The translations under genes and the position numbers were made by a program. Shown here piece by piece: positions 1-11,878 of a stretch of 15,378 nucleotides of DNA. Source of the stretch: Chromera velia (lineage: Eukaryota; Sar; Chromeraceae); contig JAHBMJ010000626.1 of assembly GCA_018398765.1 (NCBI GenBank), forward strand, positions 4,256-19,633, in the 5' to 3' direction. Positions within the stretch are counted from its first letter, which is position 1; each line of letters starts with the position of its first letter. The notes beneath the pieces are model-generated. The model was not told the origin of the DNA. It ran no database searches and worked only from the letters and a program-made list of their open reading frames with translations.

Positions 1-232
1 CCCCCGCACAGAGAGAGAGAGAGAGAAGTAAAGGAGTAGGAGACGAACAAGATACACGGTCAGGCAGAGGGATCGAGACGCAGCAAAACACAGACTTGAA
101 TGACGAAGAAACCCTCGCCCCCCCACGCCGTCTTTGGTCTCTCCCACCCTTCTTCACGCACTCCCTCTTTGGCCGAACAGATCAACAAACGAACAAATGA
201 ACGAATGAAACGACACCTACAGACAGACAGAC
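1..232 (-). other. Intron 33, 5' part; runs out of the window
   Basis: No open segment with splice sites was found. No AYxLFY-like coding piece is visible on the minus strand, so the terminal catalytic exon is probably further downstream. A (GA)n tract sits at 11-26. Confidence 0.6.
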
Positions 233-301
233 CTGCACAGCGGGGTCTGACATGAACTCTGGGCCCACGCAGAACGCTTCCTCATCGTTCAGCATGTACC
301 A
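233..301 (-). CDS. Exon 33: WYMLND motif, third triad position Asn891 (residues 887-909)
   Basis: Acceptor TGTCTGACTGCAG follows a (TG)n tract, donor GTCTGT. It reads WYMLNDEEAFCVGPEFMSDP then AVQ, phase 0. WYxxND is the USP strand that supplies the third catalytic residue; Asn at this position is common in the family. The last USP strand should be on the next exon, beyond position 1. Confidence 0.9.
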
Positions 302-310
302 CTGCAGTCA

Positions 311-345
<35 letters not shown>

Positions 346-2114
346 TCCATAGTTCGGTTTCTTTGCTGACAAAACAGGTTTCTCTTTCACATCGAGGCGG
401 GTATACACACACCCGCGCGCGCAGAGAGAGAGAGGAGGGGGGGCGGGTTCCAAACGGACGCGCAAAAAGGGAACTCCAACACATGGATCAACCAAGGGAG
501 GCTGTGTAACATGAAGGTAGTGAATAATATTGCTTAGTGTATTGATTGGTGCGTATTTATGGTAGCATTCGACTTTTTCGATTTCAATGCTGCTTCCTCC
601 CCACAATTTTCGTCTCTATCTGTCACATCTTTCTCGTGTTTCTCTATATGCTTGCGGACCGACCACGATGCCGTCTTTTCCCTCAGGCGACCGCCTGCAG
701 AGGAAGAAGCGAAAACAGCGTGCACAGGCAGACGTACACACGCAAATACAAAGAAATAGACATCACAGCAATGCACGCTGAGTCAGGGGCAGTAACAAGA
801 AGCGAGGCAAAAAGAATGGCGGCCTGTCCTTTCCTCACCTTCATCTCAGAGCACTGGCGTGGAACAAAAAGCAGCAGCAAACAACTAAGCACACACACAC
901 ACAGACAGAAAGAAGCAGGCTGACAGACCGAGAGTGCAGTCAACGAAGTAGCAGAAACGACAATCATCCCCTCCCTCCTTCCCCCACTCACCGCACATAC
1001 GAGTAGTAATGTCCTCCGTGTAAAGAAGTGCCGACGTGGCACACAATGGCTAGCAGGTCATAAAGTGCTCCTGGGTCTCTGCAAGGGAGGAACGAGGGAG
1101 GAGCGACGGAAGAAAGAGAGAAATGTGTATGCACATACACATCACCTGACACAGACAGAGACTCGTGAAATGCTCGCAGGAAAGAAGGAAGGGGGGAAGT
1201 TCGAACATATCTGTATACACACACACACGGGTTAGGCCCCCCATAACTACACCGCCCTACGGAACCCGATTTGCACTGAAAAAGATCCCCTTCGCCCCCC
1301 CTCTCCCACCCTCCCGAGAGACCCGACCGGACGAACCCACTCACTTAGGCATACAGGGCCGAACAATCTTTAAGGCTACATCGATCCAGACAGGTGTGGA
1401 GATCTTCACACCCCCCCCCTGGGCCCAGTCGTGCCTGAATGAGAAAGGTCACGCAGACAGACAGACAGACAGACAGAGAGAATGAACGCATGACGATGGT
1501 GAGAGGACGGACGCAAAGAGCTTATGAAAGGCCTTCTTTCTTTGTCTTGGGAGACAATACGATGTTCGTGAGAATTTGGTGTCACACCGCAATGAATGTG
1601 AACATCCCGAGGTTCTCTTCTCGCATCTCCTTCTGCCTCTGTCGGGATGCTAGACCTCAACGTACAGGGACAGAGAGAGACACGCGGGGGGAAGAGGCAA
1701 GGCAAGAAGAACAACAAGGATTGGTCGGAGGAAGACAGGAAGGAAGAAAAGAATCAAGAACAAACGCAATCAACGTAAGGTCAGCATGGTGGAGAGAGAG
1801 AGATCTGTTGATCGACTTACCGTCCCAGTGTTATGAACAAGAAGCGGGGGGCGACTGCGATGCTCGAGTCTCTCTGCGTCTGCACACACACAGGAAGATT
1901 TCAATCGATCAGAAAAATATCACTTCCTCTTTCTCTCTCCCTCCCTCCCTCTGCAAAAAACAAACTTGCACGCACGGTCCCTCCGTCTGCCTCTGCAGGA
2001 GTCACCCCTCCCATGCGTCTCTTCAAGCGGAGGTAGGGCAATAGAAAGAGGCCGAGAGCGAGGCAAAAGACAGTTATGCAGAGAGACACTGAGACAGAAA
2101 GAAAGAAAGAAAAA

Positions 2115-2146
<32 letters not shown>

Positions 2147-5100
2147 AAAAAAGAAAGAAAGAAAGAAAGAAAGAAAAAAAAGTGAAGGAATTCAAAGCTG
2201 TGGGGAGGGAGGGATGAGAGAGAAGCCGGAGATAAACAAGATGACCGTCGTGTCAGAGATCTGCTTCATTTTTCTGGGTGTTTCCTCAACTTTACTCAAT
2301 GAATGAGTGAATGAATGAGTGAAAGAACGGATAGATGGACAGATGAATGGAAGAATAGATGAAAGAAAAAGACCCACCGCTCCCTTTTGCTTGCACTTCT
2401 CGCATTTCCTGCAGACTCAAAAATGTGGACCGACACAAGGATAAATTGATTGGATGACTGGACAGTGAAAGGAAATCCAACAAAGTCAGTCTGGTCACTT
2501 CCGACAATTTCTTGGAGAAGAAGAGGGGGTAAGGGCAACAGAAAAGAAAAGCTATCTCGTTGACCTCCGTGACGACGTTAAAGTTTCTGACGTTCTCTCC
2601 GCAAAAGACCCTTCCTACCTGCCGTTCCACTCATGAAAATTCCCATTGAAAGCGGAACAATCGTCCCACAAACGACCATGGCCCTCCCCCCCNCCCCCAC
2701 ACACACACACCCATGCACCCACCGGTCTTCCACCTTCTCCGGATCGAAGAAAGATCGCATCAGGTCATCCACAAGTTTCAACACCCGAATCTTCCGATAC
2801 CCCAATTTGTCTCTGCATGAAGGAACGAAGGAGTACATGAAAATCCGGTCTCTACATGATATCACATGGGCAGTTTGTCTCTGTTCTATGATGTGTTGAT
2901 ATGAACTTTTTTCTTTCAAGATCTGACACATGACTCAAGTGCATTCCTGGCTGTCCCCGCATATCGCAGCGTGCTTCTGTCTGCACACTGGTGCAAGAAT
3001 GGCCATGGGAAAGACATCTGGGGAGAGATAGCACAGTCTGGCACCGGACCCTCCCGCCTCCCCATACACTCACTCACTTACTGACTCGTAATATTGCGGC
3101 GCAGGGACTGGAAGTAGAAGCTCACGTGCATCATCAAATCTGCACGTACGGATGAAACGACATCAGGAAGGAACGACAAATACACAAGCATGCAAATCAA
3201 ATATACACACAAACAACAAAAACAGCGCCGAAAGACAAAAAAGTAAGCAAGGAAGGAAGGAAAAATGCAGGTCTGTCTCCCCATGCACCCCTGAGTCAGT
3301 CGAAGCCCTCTAGCTGCCTACCTTCTCTCTCTCAGGCAGACAAAACCGGACCTCCCATTCTCATTCTCGCTCTAGTTCCCCCTCCCAGATCAACTGACCG
3401 CAAGTCAACACGTTTGCAGTCTGTGCACTTCAACCGCAGTCGCACCTGCATCACACACACGTGCAGGACAAAAATTTTGAGAAGCTACGTCTCGCAGGGG
3501 CAGAGAGTCCTAAACACATATCTTTTCGAAGCGCAGAAAAGAAAAATAGGAAAAGAGCGACAGAGCGAGAGAGGACAGAGGACAGAAAGAGGAAGAAGAG
3601 AAAGAGACAGACAAAGAGATAGATAGAGAGGGAGAGAGGGAGAGAGAGAGAGAAAGAAAGAAAGAAAGAAAGAAAAGAAGAGAGAAGGAAAAATAAAAAG
3701 ACGGTATGAAAGAGAAAGAAAAAGAGACGCGGAGAGACGACCGACCAATCCGTTGAACAGGTCCGTCGAAATGGAGTGTTCCTGCACCCATCATACATAC
3801 ATGCATGCATGCATACATCAATACACCCATGCACCTGTGTAATTCACTGGGGCTCTTATTCTGGTTCAGCCGCGCATACGCGGATTTCGGAAGATGACTA
3901 GTAAGGCGAGAAAGAAACAGACGAGAGGCAAAGTGAAGAAGAGAGATGCGTTCAACTTGTCTTCCCTTTCGGCAAGAAAGAAACCCCAAAAGAAAGTACA
4001 CACAAAAACCAAAAAAGAGGACAAAAAAAAGGAAGGAAGAAAGAGGGACGTACCCGGATTCTCAAGTTGTCCCACGCGAGCTTCTCTGCATCCGCCTGCA
4101 CAAGTCAATCCAAACAACACGATGCAAAGAAGGCAGGCACGCATGTCTTTCGAAGACGTCTCTTTCTGTCCCCATTCAAACATATTCTTATGCTTTTGCT
4201 TTCAACCAAGCAGTCAGAGAAAGAGAGATCGAAGACAAAACGAAGGCCCTGAGTGGAAAGCCGCCGGGCATCTGGAGACAAAAAAATCGAGAGCGATCTA
4301 AGAAGCAGAAGTCTTCCCTTCGGACACAGGCAGCAAGAATCAGAAAGAGAAACGCACAGGCGCCAACAAACCGGCAAACGAAAAGCCGGACTCACAGGTG
4401 AAGAGCGTGCAATGGCCTCCTCCAGTTCCTGGTGTTTCAAAACTCGGCGGTGGGGGTCCTGCGAGATAGACCGGGAAGGAATGGGGCGTTGCATGCAGCT
4501 CCGTGTCTTGTAGGAGAGAGGGAAGTTGATAAACGCAGCCAGACAACCTCAACCATTCACTGTCACGACATAAAGCTGATGCGACTGCCTGCCATCATTC
4601 CACTTTCTGTTTCTTTTTCTGATAAGGAGTTTGTCAGCACAGGGAGACAGCGAAATTGGGGGAGCAAACGGAGAAGGGCTCCTTGATCTTCTTTTCCTTT
4701 TGGGGCTTTTCCTTTCTCTGGGACGCACGGACATGGACGCACAGACACAAATACAAGCACACATGCAGACTGAAAGAGAGAAACGAATTCGCGGACACCG
4801 ACGATGTCCGACTAAGAGAGAGAGAGAGAGACTGACCGGATTTTCGTGCATGTGTTCTGTCAGAGCATGTAAGAGCAGGAGGAACGCAACCAGAAATTCG
4901 TGTGCATCTGCAGACAGACGGGCAATCAGGCAAGAAGAGGAGTAGGTAAAAGGGCAACGTGTATCTCTGCATTCTGATGAAGGAAGGGAAAGATGGAGAG
5001 CAGAAGGGAGAAGGGTCATGTTGAAGAAAGAGTCTCTGGGTCCTTTCAAAACAAAACCAAATCCCTCCATGTCTGTGTCCCTCTCTCTCGCATTGTGTGA

Positions 5101-5720
5101 TCATTCCGCGGCCTCTTCTCCTCACCCCACCCTCCTCCCACCTTGTTGCGTCTGCGCCTTGGAGTCGAAGAGACTCTCCATGTGTTTGGTCCTCTCGAGT
5201 CTCTTCAGGAGACGGATCGGGTGCACTGCAGGAGAGGGCACCTTCGGCTCTGCTCTGCCGGCGTTGCGCGCGTCCTGCAGTCCATGCATGCATACGTACA
5301 TCCGTCTATCCACCCACCCATTCATTCATTCATTCATTCATTCATGCATGCATGCATTGCAATAAGAGGTTGCCGACACGGGGGACATGCAGGACAACTC
5401 AGGACTTGCAGCTATGTCCATGCAAGTCGCAGGAAAATGCAGAGAAGAGAAGGAATTGTTCGAGAAAGGCTAAAGGCCAAAGTGGCCCCTCTCTGCCGAT
5501 GCAAACACACAGAGAGGCAGAAACAGACAGACGAACAGGCAAGCAGTTGGGAGAAACAAACAGGAAGAGACAGCATCAAAATGGCAGTCACGAAGGGAAA
5601 GGCGCGGTGGCGTTAAGGAAAGTAGAAAGACAAAAAGGACCAGAAGACGTCTGAAGATAGACCCAGAGAGGCTGACTCAATGAGGAAGAAAAATAATGGG
5701 CGGTCGCATGAACAAAAGCT

Positions 5721-5786
<66 letters not shown>

Positions 5787-5801
5787 GAGAGAGAGAGAGA
5801 C

Positions 5802-5842
<41 letters not shown>

Positions 5843-7150
5843 GAGACTGACACAATCGCCTGGAGGGACTGCTGGAGACAGCGTTGCTGCAGGTCCACTG
5901 CCTATGCGCGCCCTCAGGGCGGCCCGACTGTCAAGGGGCTGCTGCAGGGAGAAGAAGAAGACGGGGCTTTGTATGGAGGTGCATGTGGACGAACATACAG
6001 ATGCAAAACAAATAGACGGGTAATCAACCACGGAGATGGAAGGAAGAACAGCCGCACTAGTGCATGGCATTGCACTCCGCCGTCCACCCATCCATTGACT
6101 CATGTGTCCGTTTGTTTTTCGGCCTTTCATGAAAGACACGCACACACAGAATCTCAGCATGTTCGGACAAACGTCAGTCACTTCATGACATTCTTCGCAT
6201 TCCCCCCATCCTCACTTTGCTTCACAGACCCCTATATTCTCATGCACCCTCTCTCAGAGCTGCTGCCGAGAAAATAGAGAGAAAACAGAATTGCGACTGA
6301 CTCTGGAGGAATCTGGGCTTGCGCCTCCGGCAGTTGTGGACGGCGTGTTAAACCACTGTGCGACCTGCAGAGTCGGAATCACAGAGGGAGAGGTGAAGGG
6401 AATTAATTCGGAGGTTTCCCTGACCTCTTTGCGCATTTATTCATTCTTTTAGGGATTCACGTATGGTCCTTCCTGCCTGCATGGGATTCGTGGATGCCTC
6501 TCTCTCGGCCTTTTTCTTTGTTCTCTCTCTCGGCCATTTTCTTTGTTCTCTCTCACGCGCCCTTATGATATCCCCCAGCTCCCCCCTGCAACAAAAAAAA
6601 ACACATCATGCGGAAACAGTCAAGGAACAAAACAACCGCAACTAGAGCCACAACATATCCACAGAGAGACCCTAGATTGAATAGTTCTGACGGACCGTCG
6701 CAAACCCTTGTTGGAAAACGTTTTTGCTCTCTGCCCTGCGGCTGGAGTCTGTCCCCACAGACGCAGCCGAGGTCGGACCTGCAGAGGAGGAATGCAGTTA
6801 CTTTCATACAGAATTCTACATGCATGCTACATGAAAGTACATGCATGCAGCCGAGGTCGGACCTGCAGAGGAGGAGGAAAAAAGAAAAACAAAAACCATG
6901 ACGGCCTTGCAAGGATAATTATCATGCAGGGCGAATGAAGACTTGCATGTCTTTTCGATCTCTAGAGGTGCTGCCTTCCGAGGTGCTCGACGGCACTTGA
7001 GTAAGTAGAGACATTCCGAAAGGAAAAGAAAGTAGGGGATATGTGAACCTGAGGGAGTGAGGAGAGCCTGACAGAAGGCAAGTCCGACGGACGGCAGCAA
7101 TGAGTGCACAACTGTAGGAAGGGAATCGAAAGAAGACAGACAGACAGACA

Positions 7151-7183
<33 letters not shown>

Positions 7184-10100
7184 AAGGTAGAGTGCTTGCG
7201 TGAGAGACAGCAAGACTGACTGACTTCTGTCGCCTTCATTCTCTGCTAGGGGTTCCAGAGGGCCTCTGCGGCAGATGGTCATAAGGAATTTGAAAAAGCG
7301 TGAGGACAGAAAGAAATTGCAGGTCTATTCAGACGTTAGAGTGTGAACATTTCCAGTTCCAGAAGCTTTTTCTTTTTCTCGCGACCTTTTCGCACTCAAG
7401 AGATACGTAGGCACGGTCCAACGAACGAAGAACAGAGAGTTCTAAGCTGCATGCGAGGGATCTCCCTCCTTCATGTTCCGAGGGGAAGCTGAGGACCATT
7501 TTTTCCCGACACGCAAAGAAAAGGGCCGAAGCGAAACTGCCAAAACAGGAATGAGAGACCATGGGAAGGAAGAAAAAATGCAGAAAGAAAAACATTTCAA
7601 CCTCTCCCACACAGAAACAGGGAAGGGGGGGGGGGAGAAAGGGAGGAATACGCAAACAAAAAATATTTACACAACGGACCTTTTCCCCTCCCCGCCACAA
7701 GCCTGCAAGCAAACAAAACGGGGAGACAAGAGCAGATAAAGGGGGCAAAAGAAATCCCAGCAAGAATACGAAAAAAAAAAAAGCAAAATACGTGTGAAGT
7801 TGCGCAGGAGAATATTAATGCGTGAATTTTCATTCTCTTTGCTACAGAAAAGTGAATGGACAGACGAACACAGCGAAAACATGCGCCGTAGGAGCTGCTG
7901 GGGACGAAAGCGGTGAAGCAACTTCCGACATCGCACAAAGGACACAAAACAAATGAGGCATGTCTCGGACGCGAACGACAAAAAGCCGAGAGGCACGTAT
8001 CTGCCACCCACACACAGAGAGAGTACAGGAATCATGTATGTAAAGAGAAGAACAAGCAAGAACACCCATGCACTGAGTCAGGTAATCACCTGAAGGATGT
8101 ACGCGATCTCCAGAAGAGTCGGGTCAACTTCGTCTGGAGAGCTCTCGAGTCTGAGAGAGAATACACAGATAGATGGACATTGTCACTTTTCTTTTTCTGT
8201 TTTTCTTATTCCAGGCGTGAAGACAGAGAAAGGGAGGAGATTTGAAAAAAGAGGGCGTCGAAGACAGACACACTGAATTGTACGTTCTCTCTTTCCTTTC
8301 ACAGATACACAGACAGACAGGCCAGACACCGGAAAAGAAGGCTGGCAGCCGAGAAAGGAAGATCTTTCACAAATATGTGTGACACGCAAAAACCGTAACC
8401 CTCCCAAAAGAGAACGCATACATGAGACCGAAGTATGGACCACTCATTGAACAAAAAAAAAAGCACTGGAGGGGTAGACGAACAACGGAAGGGAGGAAAG
8501 AGCGGAGATGGAGAATGAATGAGCTCGAGTGCTTCTGGATGGATGGATTGAGTGATCGACTGACTGACAGAGCGATGAGTTCTCGCGGGAGGCTTGTTGA
8601 AGCAACCATCTGCTCAGACAGACACAGAGACAGAGAGAGACACGAGACAGAGACAGACACAGAGAAGGCGAATGTGTCTGATCGAGTGTGTAGGAGAGAA
8701 GACCTTGAAGAAGCCCCCAACCCCTTCTTTCTCTTTGCATTCATCGGAGGGATCCTCTTGACTCCATTTCTTTTATTCGTCCACACCTCTTCCTTCTTTC
8801 GAGCCATTCTTCGCGTTTTCCTCTTTTCTTCTCTCTTCTATTCTTGTAGACCGCTTTCCATGTCGGGTAACTCCTTTCTTCACACGTCTCTTCATGGGGC
8901 CATCTAACCGCCAAAACTCAATGCACAAAGGCATAGATAGACTCTCTCTGTTCTCACCTACATGGCACACAGCTGCCTCTCTCTGCTTGTCTGTGTGGTT
9001 GCTTGTATCACACTCTCTCGTGTGTCTTTCTTGGCGCACCTGCAAAACGGCATTCGCGAAGCAGATGTTGCCCTGGTTGTGCAGACCACAGAGAGAAACC
9101 AGATCCCGGCTCTCCAACTGCAAACACACATATACATACATACATACGTACACACGCACACGTTCACAGCCATTAACACCAAGTCCCTGCCGGCGCCTGC
9201 CGCAGAGGGTTCCCTCACCTCGCGCGAGCGCCCGCGCGCGCGCGCGCACACACACACACACATGCATACGCATACGAAGGTCTGACAATGCTACCCACTG
9301 ACACACTCCCTCATGAACCCACGCACAGCCTGAAGAAATTATTCCCTCCCTTTCTCTGACTCCTTTGAAGGACTGAGTGGGGGGCCTTCTCTCTCTTTCT
9401 TTCTCCGACTGTTGACTGACTGGCTGAGCTTCTCCCTCTCTCTCTTCCTCTGTGAGATTGGCTGGCTTGCTGGCTGACCTTTTCCCAGTTCGGAAATTCT
9501 GTCTGTGGCAAGCTGTGGGCATATCCTGAGTACTCAGCGTAGTTCTCGGGGAGGGGCCGTGGGGCCGCGGGGGATCCCGGCACGGCACGGGTCCCCCTCC
9601 ACCGGCCCGTACTCGGAAAGTTGTGTGCTTCGTTTCCCGTCTGCGTGTACAATTGTTTATTGTTTGTGTCCGCACATGCGCTTGATTTGGACAGGCACAG
9701 ATCGATCGGTCACACAAAGGTTGCATGGATGCAGTACCTAGGAAGTAAGGAAGGAAGCAATATGAAAGAACAGATAGAACTAGGGGGCAGGTAGAAAGAA
9801 GGTTCATGACAGACACTCTGAGCGGGAAAACAAACGGACACTGGCTGAACCCCTCGCGCAAGTGGGCGAGGAAGAATTCCTTTTTCGACCCCCCTTCCTC
9901 CCTCCCTCCCTCCCTCCCTCCCTCCTCCTTGCTGACCGCTTCGTCTGCATCGGAAGGCTCGCCTGCTCTCTGCAGACGTCACACGGCAAGAAAGAAGACA
10001 AAGGGACGGGACAAGAAATAAAGACATGAACGGAAAAGTGAACGCTTGGAAGGAAAGAAGGAATGCAGAAAGGGAGGGAAGGAAAGAAGGAATGCAGAAA

Positions 10101-11838
10101 GGGAGGAAAGAAGGGAGGAAGGAAACAGCCGAAACAAAAATCCAACTAACTGACTCACCCGAAACATCGGTGTCACGTCCTCGTCGACTGCCAGCTGGTT
10201 GATTTCGTCCAGCCTGCTCACATACACAAACACCAAGCAAGAGGGAATGTGAATGCACACTGCCGTCACTCTGTTTTTTGATTGTTTTGCGCTTCTTTTC
10301 TCAAGCGTAGAACCGGGCAGGAAAGCAGACTCTCAGATCAGACAGACTGAGTTAGAGGTCACACACACATGAAGGAGAAGAGGAGAGAAAAGAGATTTGC
10401 TCAACAAGAGACAGAGGCAATGACAAAGACAGAGACACACTAAGTAACTGACTGACTGAGGGTCCTCCTCCAACTCCCATGCAAAGTCAGGGTCAAGAGG
10501 GGGTTCGTCGAATGCATCCAGAGGCACAGGCTTTCCTGCGGGCAGATAGAGGAGGCAGGGGAAGGAAGGAGGAGGGGGTGGAGTTCAGTCCCGACACAAA
10601 CAGGGAATCACAGGAGCTAGGAGAGAGCTACGCTGGACTTGACTGCATTTCTCCCTCCCAGGCTGGGTGGCCAAGCAGAAGGGAGAGGAGGGGAAGGGGA
10701 GCACGTACAGATCAAACCAAGAATCCTATCCATCCATCAGGTGCAGAGGGGGCGGGAGCATTGGAACAGAAGGAAGGAGCGCCCAAAGAGAGAAAGCACC
10801 CATAACCCATTTGAAGCCTATTCCCACTTCGTCGACGCTTCCCTTCCCTTCCTGGGTGACTGAGAGAGACTGACCGTAGATGTGGATTTCTCTCCGTCTC
10901 AAGCAGGGACCGCCACCATGCCGTGCCACCCAAAAGCGCCAGACCAGTCGGTTTACACCGCTGCAATGCATGTATGCAACAATCGATAGAAAGAATAACA
11001 GAATGAAAAAAAGATGTCCTTTGGTCCTTTCAGAAAATTGGTCAGTCAACCAAAGGAACAAGAACGAACACCAAATCAGACGCCCTCCCCCTGTTTTCCT
11101 TTCTTCCCTTTTCTCCTCCATGCTTTCCATTTGGTTTCGGAGAGCGAGGCGTCTCCTCGGAGATTTGCCCTCCATCTATCAGTTGATTCCTTTTCTCCTC
11201 TGGCGGTCTGGTGGTCGTTAGATTTGTATTCATCAATCATTCTCTATCCTATCCAGTTGATCTCCTCTATCTACTTTCGTCCATCTCTCTTCGTTTCCAA
11301 ATATCAAAAACACCAGCAGAGAGAAACCACAAAGTCCCAAACAATTCAGACGAAAAAAAAGAACGCCACCACAAGAATAAATGAATGAGGAGGGACTGCA
11401 CAAAGGAAAAAGGAAACGAACAACCGACCGACCGAAAATCCCGAGACATCACAAGGCCTTCCCGAGGCACCAATTGGCGCGTGCCGTCATCTCTGCAGCA
11501 AGCGACGAACCAAACACGGAAAATCTCTGGAGAATTGGGCACACACAAGCACAATCACATACACACATGCACACACGCCTAACCAAACTACAGACTTGCA
11601 AGTCGATGGGTACACAGAGAGAAAAGAAACCCTCGACAAGAAGCCACACATCTCTCACAAGAAAGGAAGAAATGAAGAAAGAAAGCAATACATGGAACGA
11701 AGAAAACACAGACACACACACATACACACATACACACACACAGAAAGAGAGAGACAGAGACAGAGACAGAGACAGAGACAGACAGACACACACACACACA
11801 CAGAGACTATATGTTTCAGCACAGACAGACAGACAGAC

Positions 11839-11878
<40 letters not shown>

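Larger units (their letters stand above)
3446..4053 (-). other. Intron 24
   Basis: 608 nt. It holds a GA/GAAA tract (3627-3680), an ATGC/ATAC tract (3797-3835) and A-rich plus-strand sequence (3960-4050). No coding segment was recognised. Confidence 0.6.
5275..5851 (-). other. Intron 20
   Basis: 577 nt. It holds a compound CA/GA repeat at the donor side (5721-5847) and an ATTC/ATGC tract at the acceptor side (5281-5358). No exon was recognised. Confidence 0.6.
6365..8089 (-). other. Intron 18, the largest (1725 nt)
   Basis: The helix ILQ-VAQWF reads straight across this gap, which supports joining exon 18 to exon 19. The intron holds a (CA)n tract (7150-7182), a poly-G run (7625-7635), a 29-bp direct repeat pair and two exon-like segments (7049-7111 and 7221-7265), listed separately. 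Confidence 0.55.
9641..10158 (-). other. Intron 14
   Basis: 518 nt. It holds a 29-bp tandem duplication (10048-10106), a (CCTC)n run (9895-9928) and purine-rich plus-strand sequence. No exon was recognised. Confidence 0.6.

Noticed and set aside
841-886. 46-nt segment ending CSEMK as the exon between the His box and WYMLND
   Set aside because: It has the right length modulo 3, but it reads through a T-rich intron end (LLLLFV). Exon 32 has a better acceptor and a loop-like sequence.
3082-3140. Exon 26 read in the frame LMMHVSFYFQSLRRNI
   Set aside because: That frame needs a phase 1 donor in exon 25. The phase 2 frame gives FDDARELLLPVP, which matches the USP strand after the first knuckle.
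5588-6181. Ser/Leu-repeat minus-strand protein (SLSLSLS, CVCVCV)
   Set aside because: It is a translation of the GA/CA microsatellite; only its QPLDS to PPGDC part is exon 20.
8950-8985. Exon reading AAVCHV before a GTGAGA donor, joined to the Cys box
   Set aside because: The acceptor is poor and the intron would be about 55 nt with no pyrimidine tract. Exon 17 fits the USP helix far better and satisfies the phase of exon 18.
8773-9861. 362-codon minus-strand frame as a single-exon gene
   Set aside because: It contains the Cys box, but the sequence on both sides is repeat-like; splicing to exons 15 and 17 gives family-like sequence in phase.
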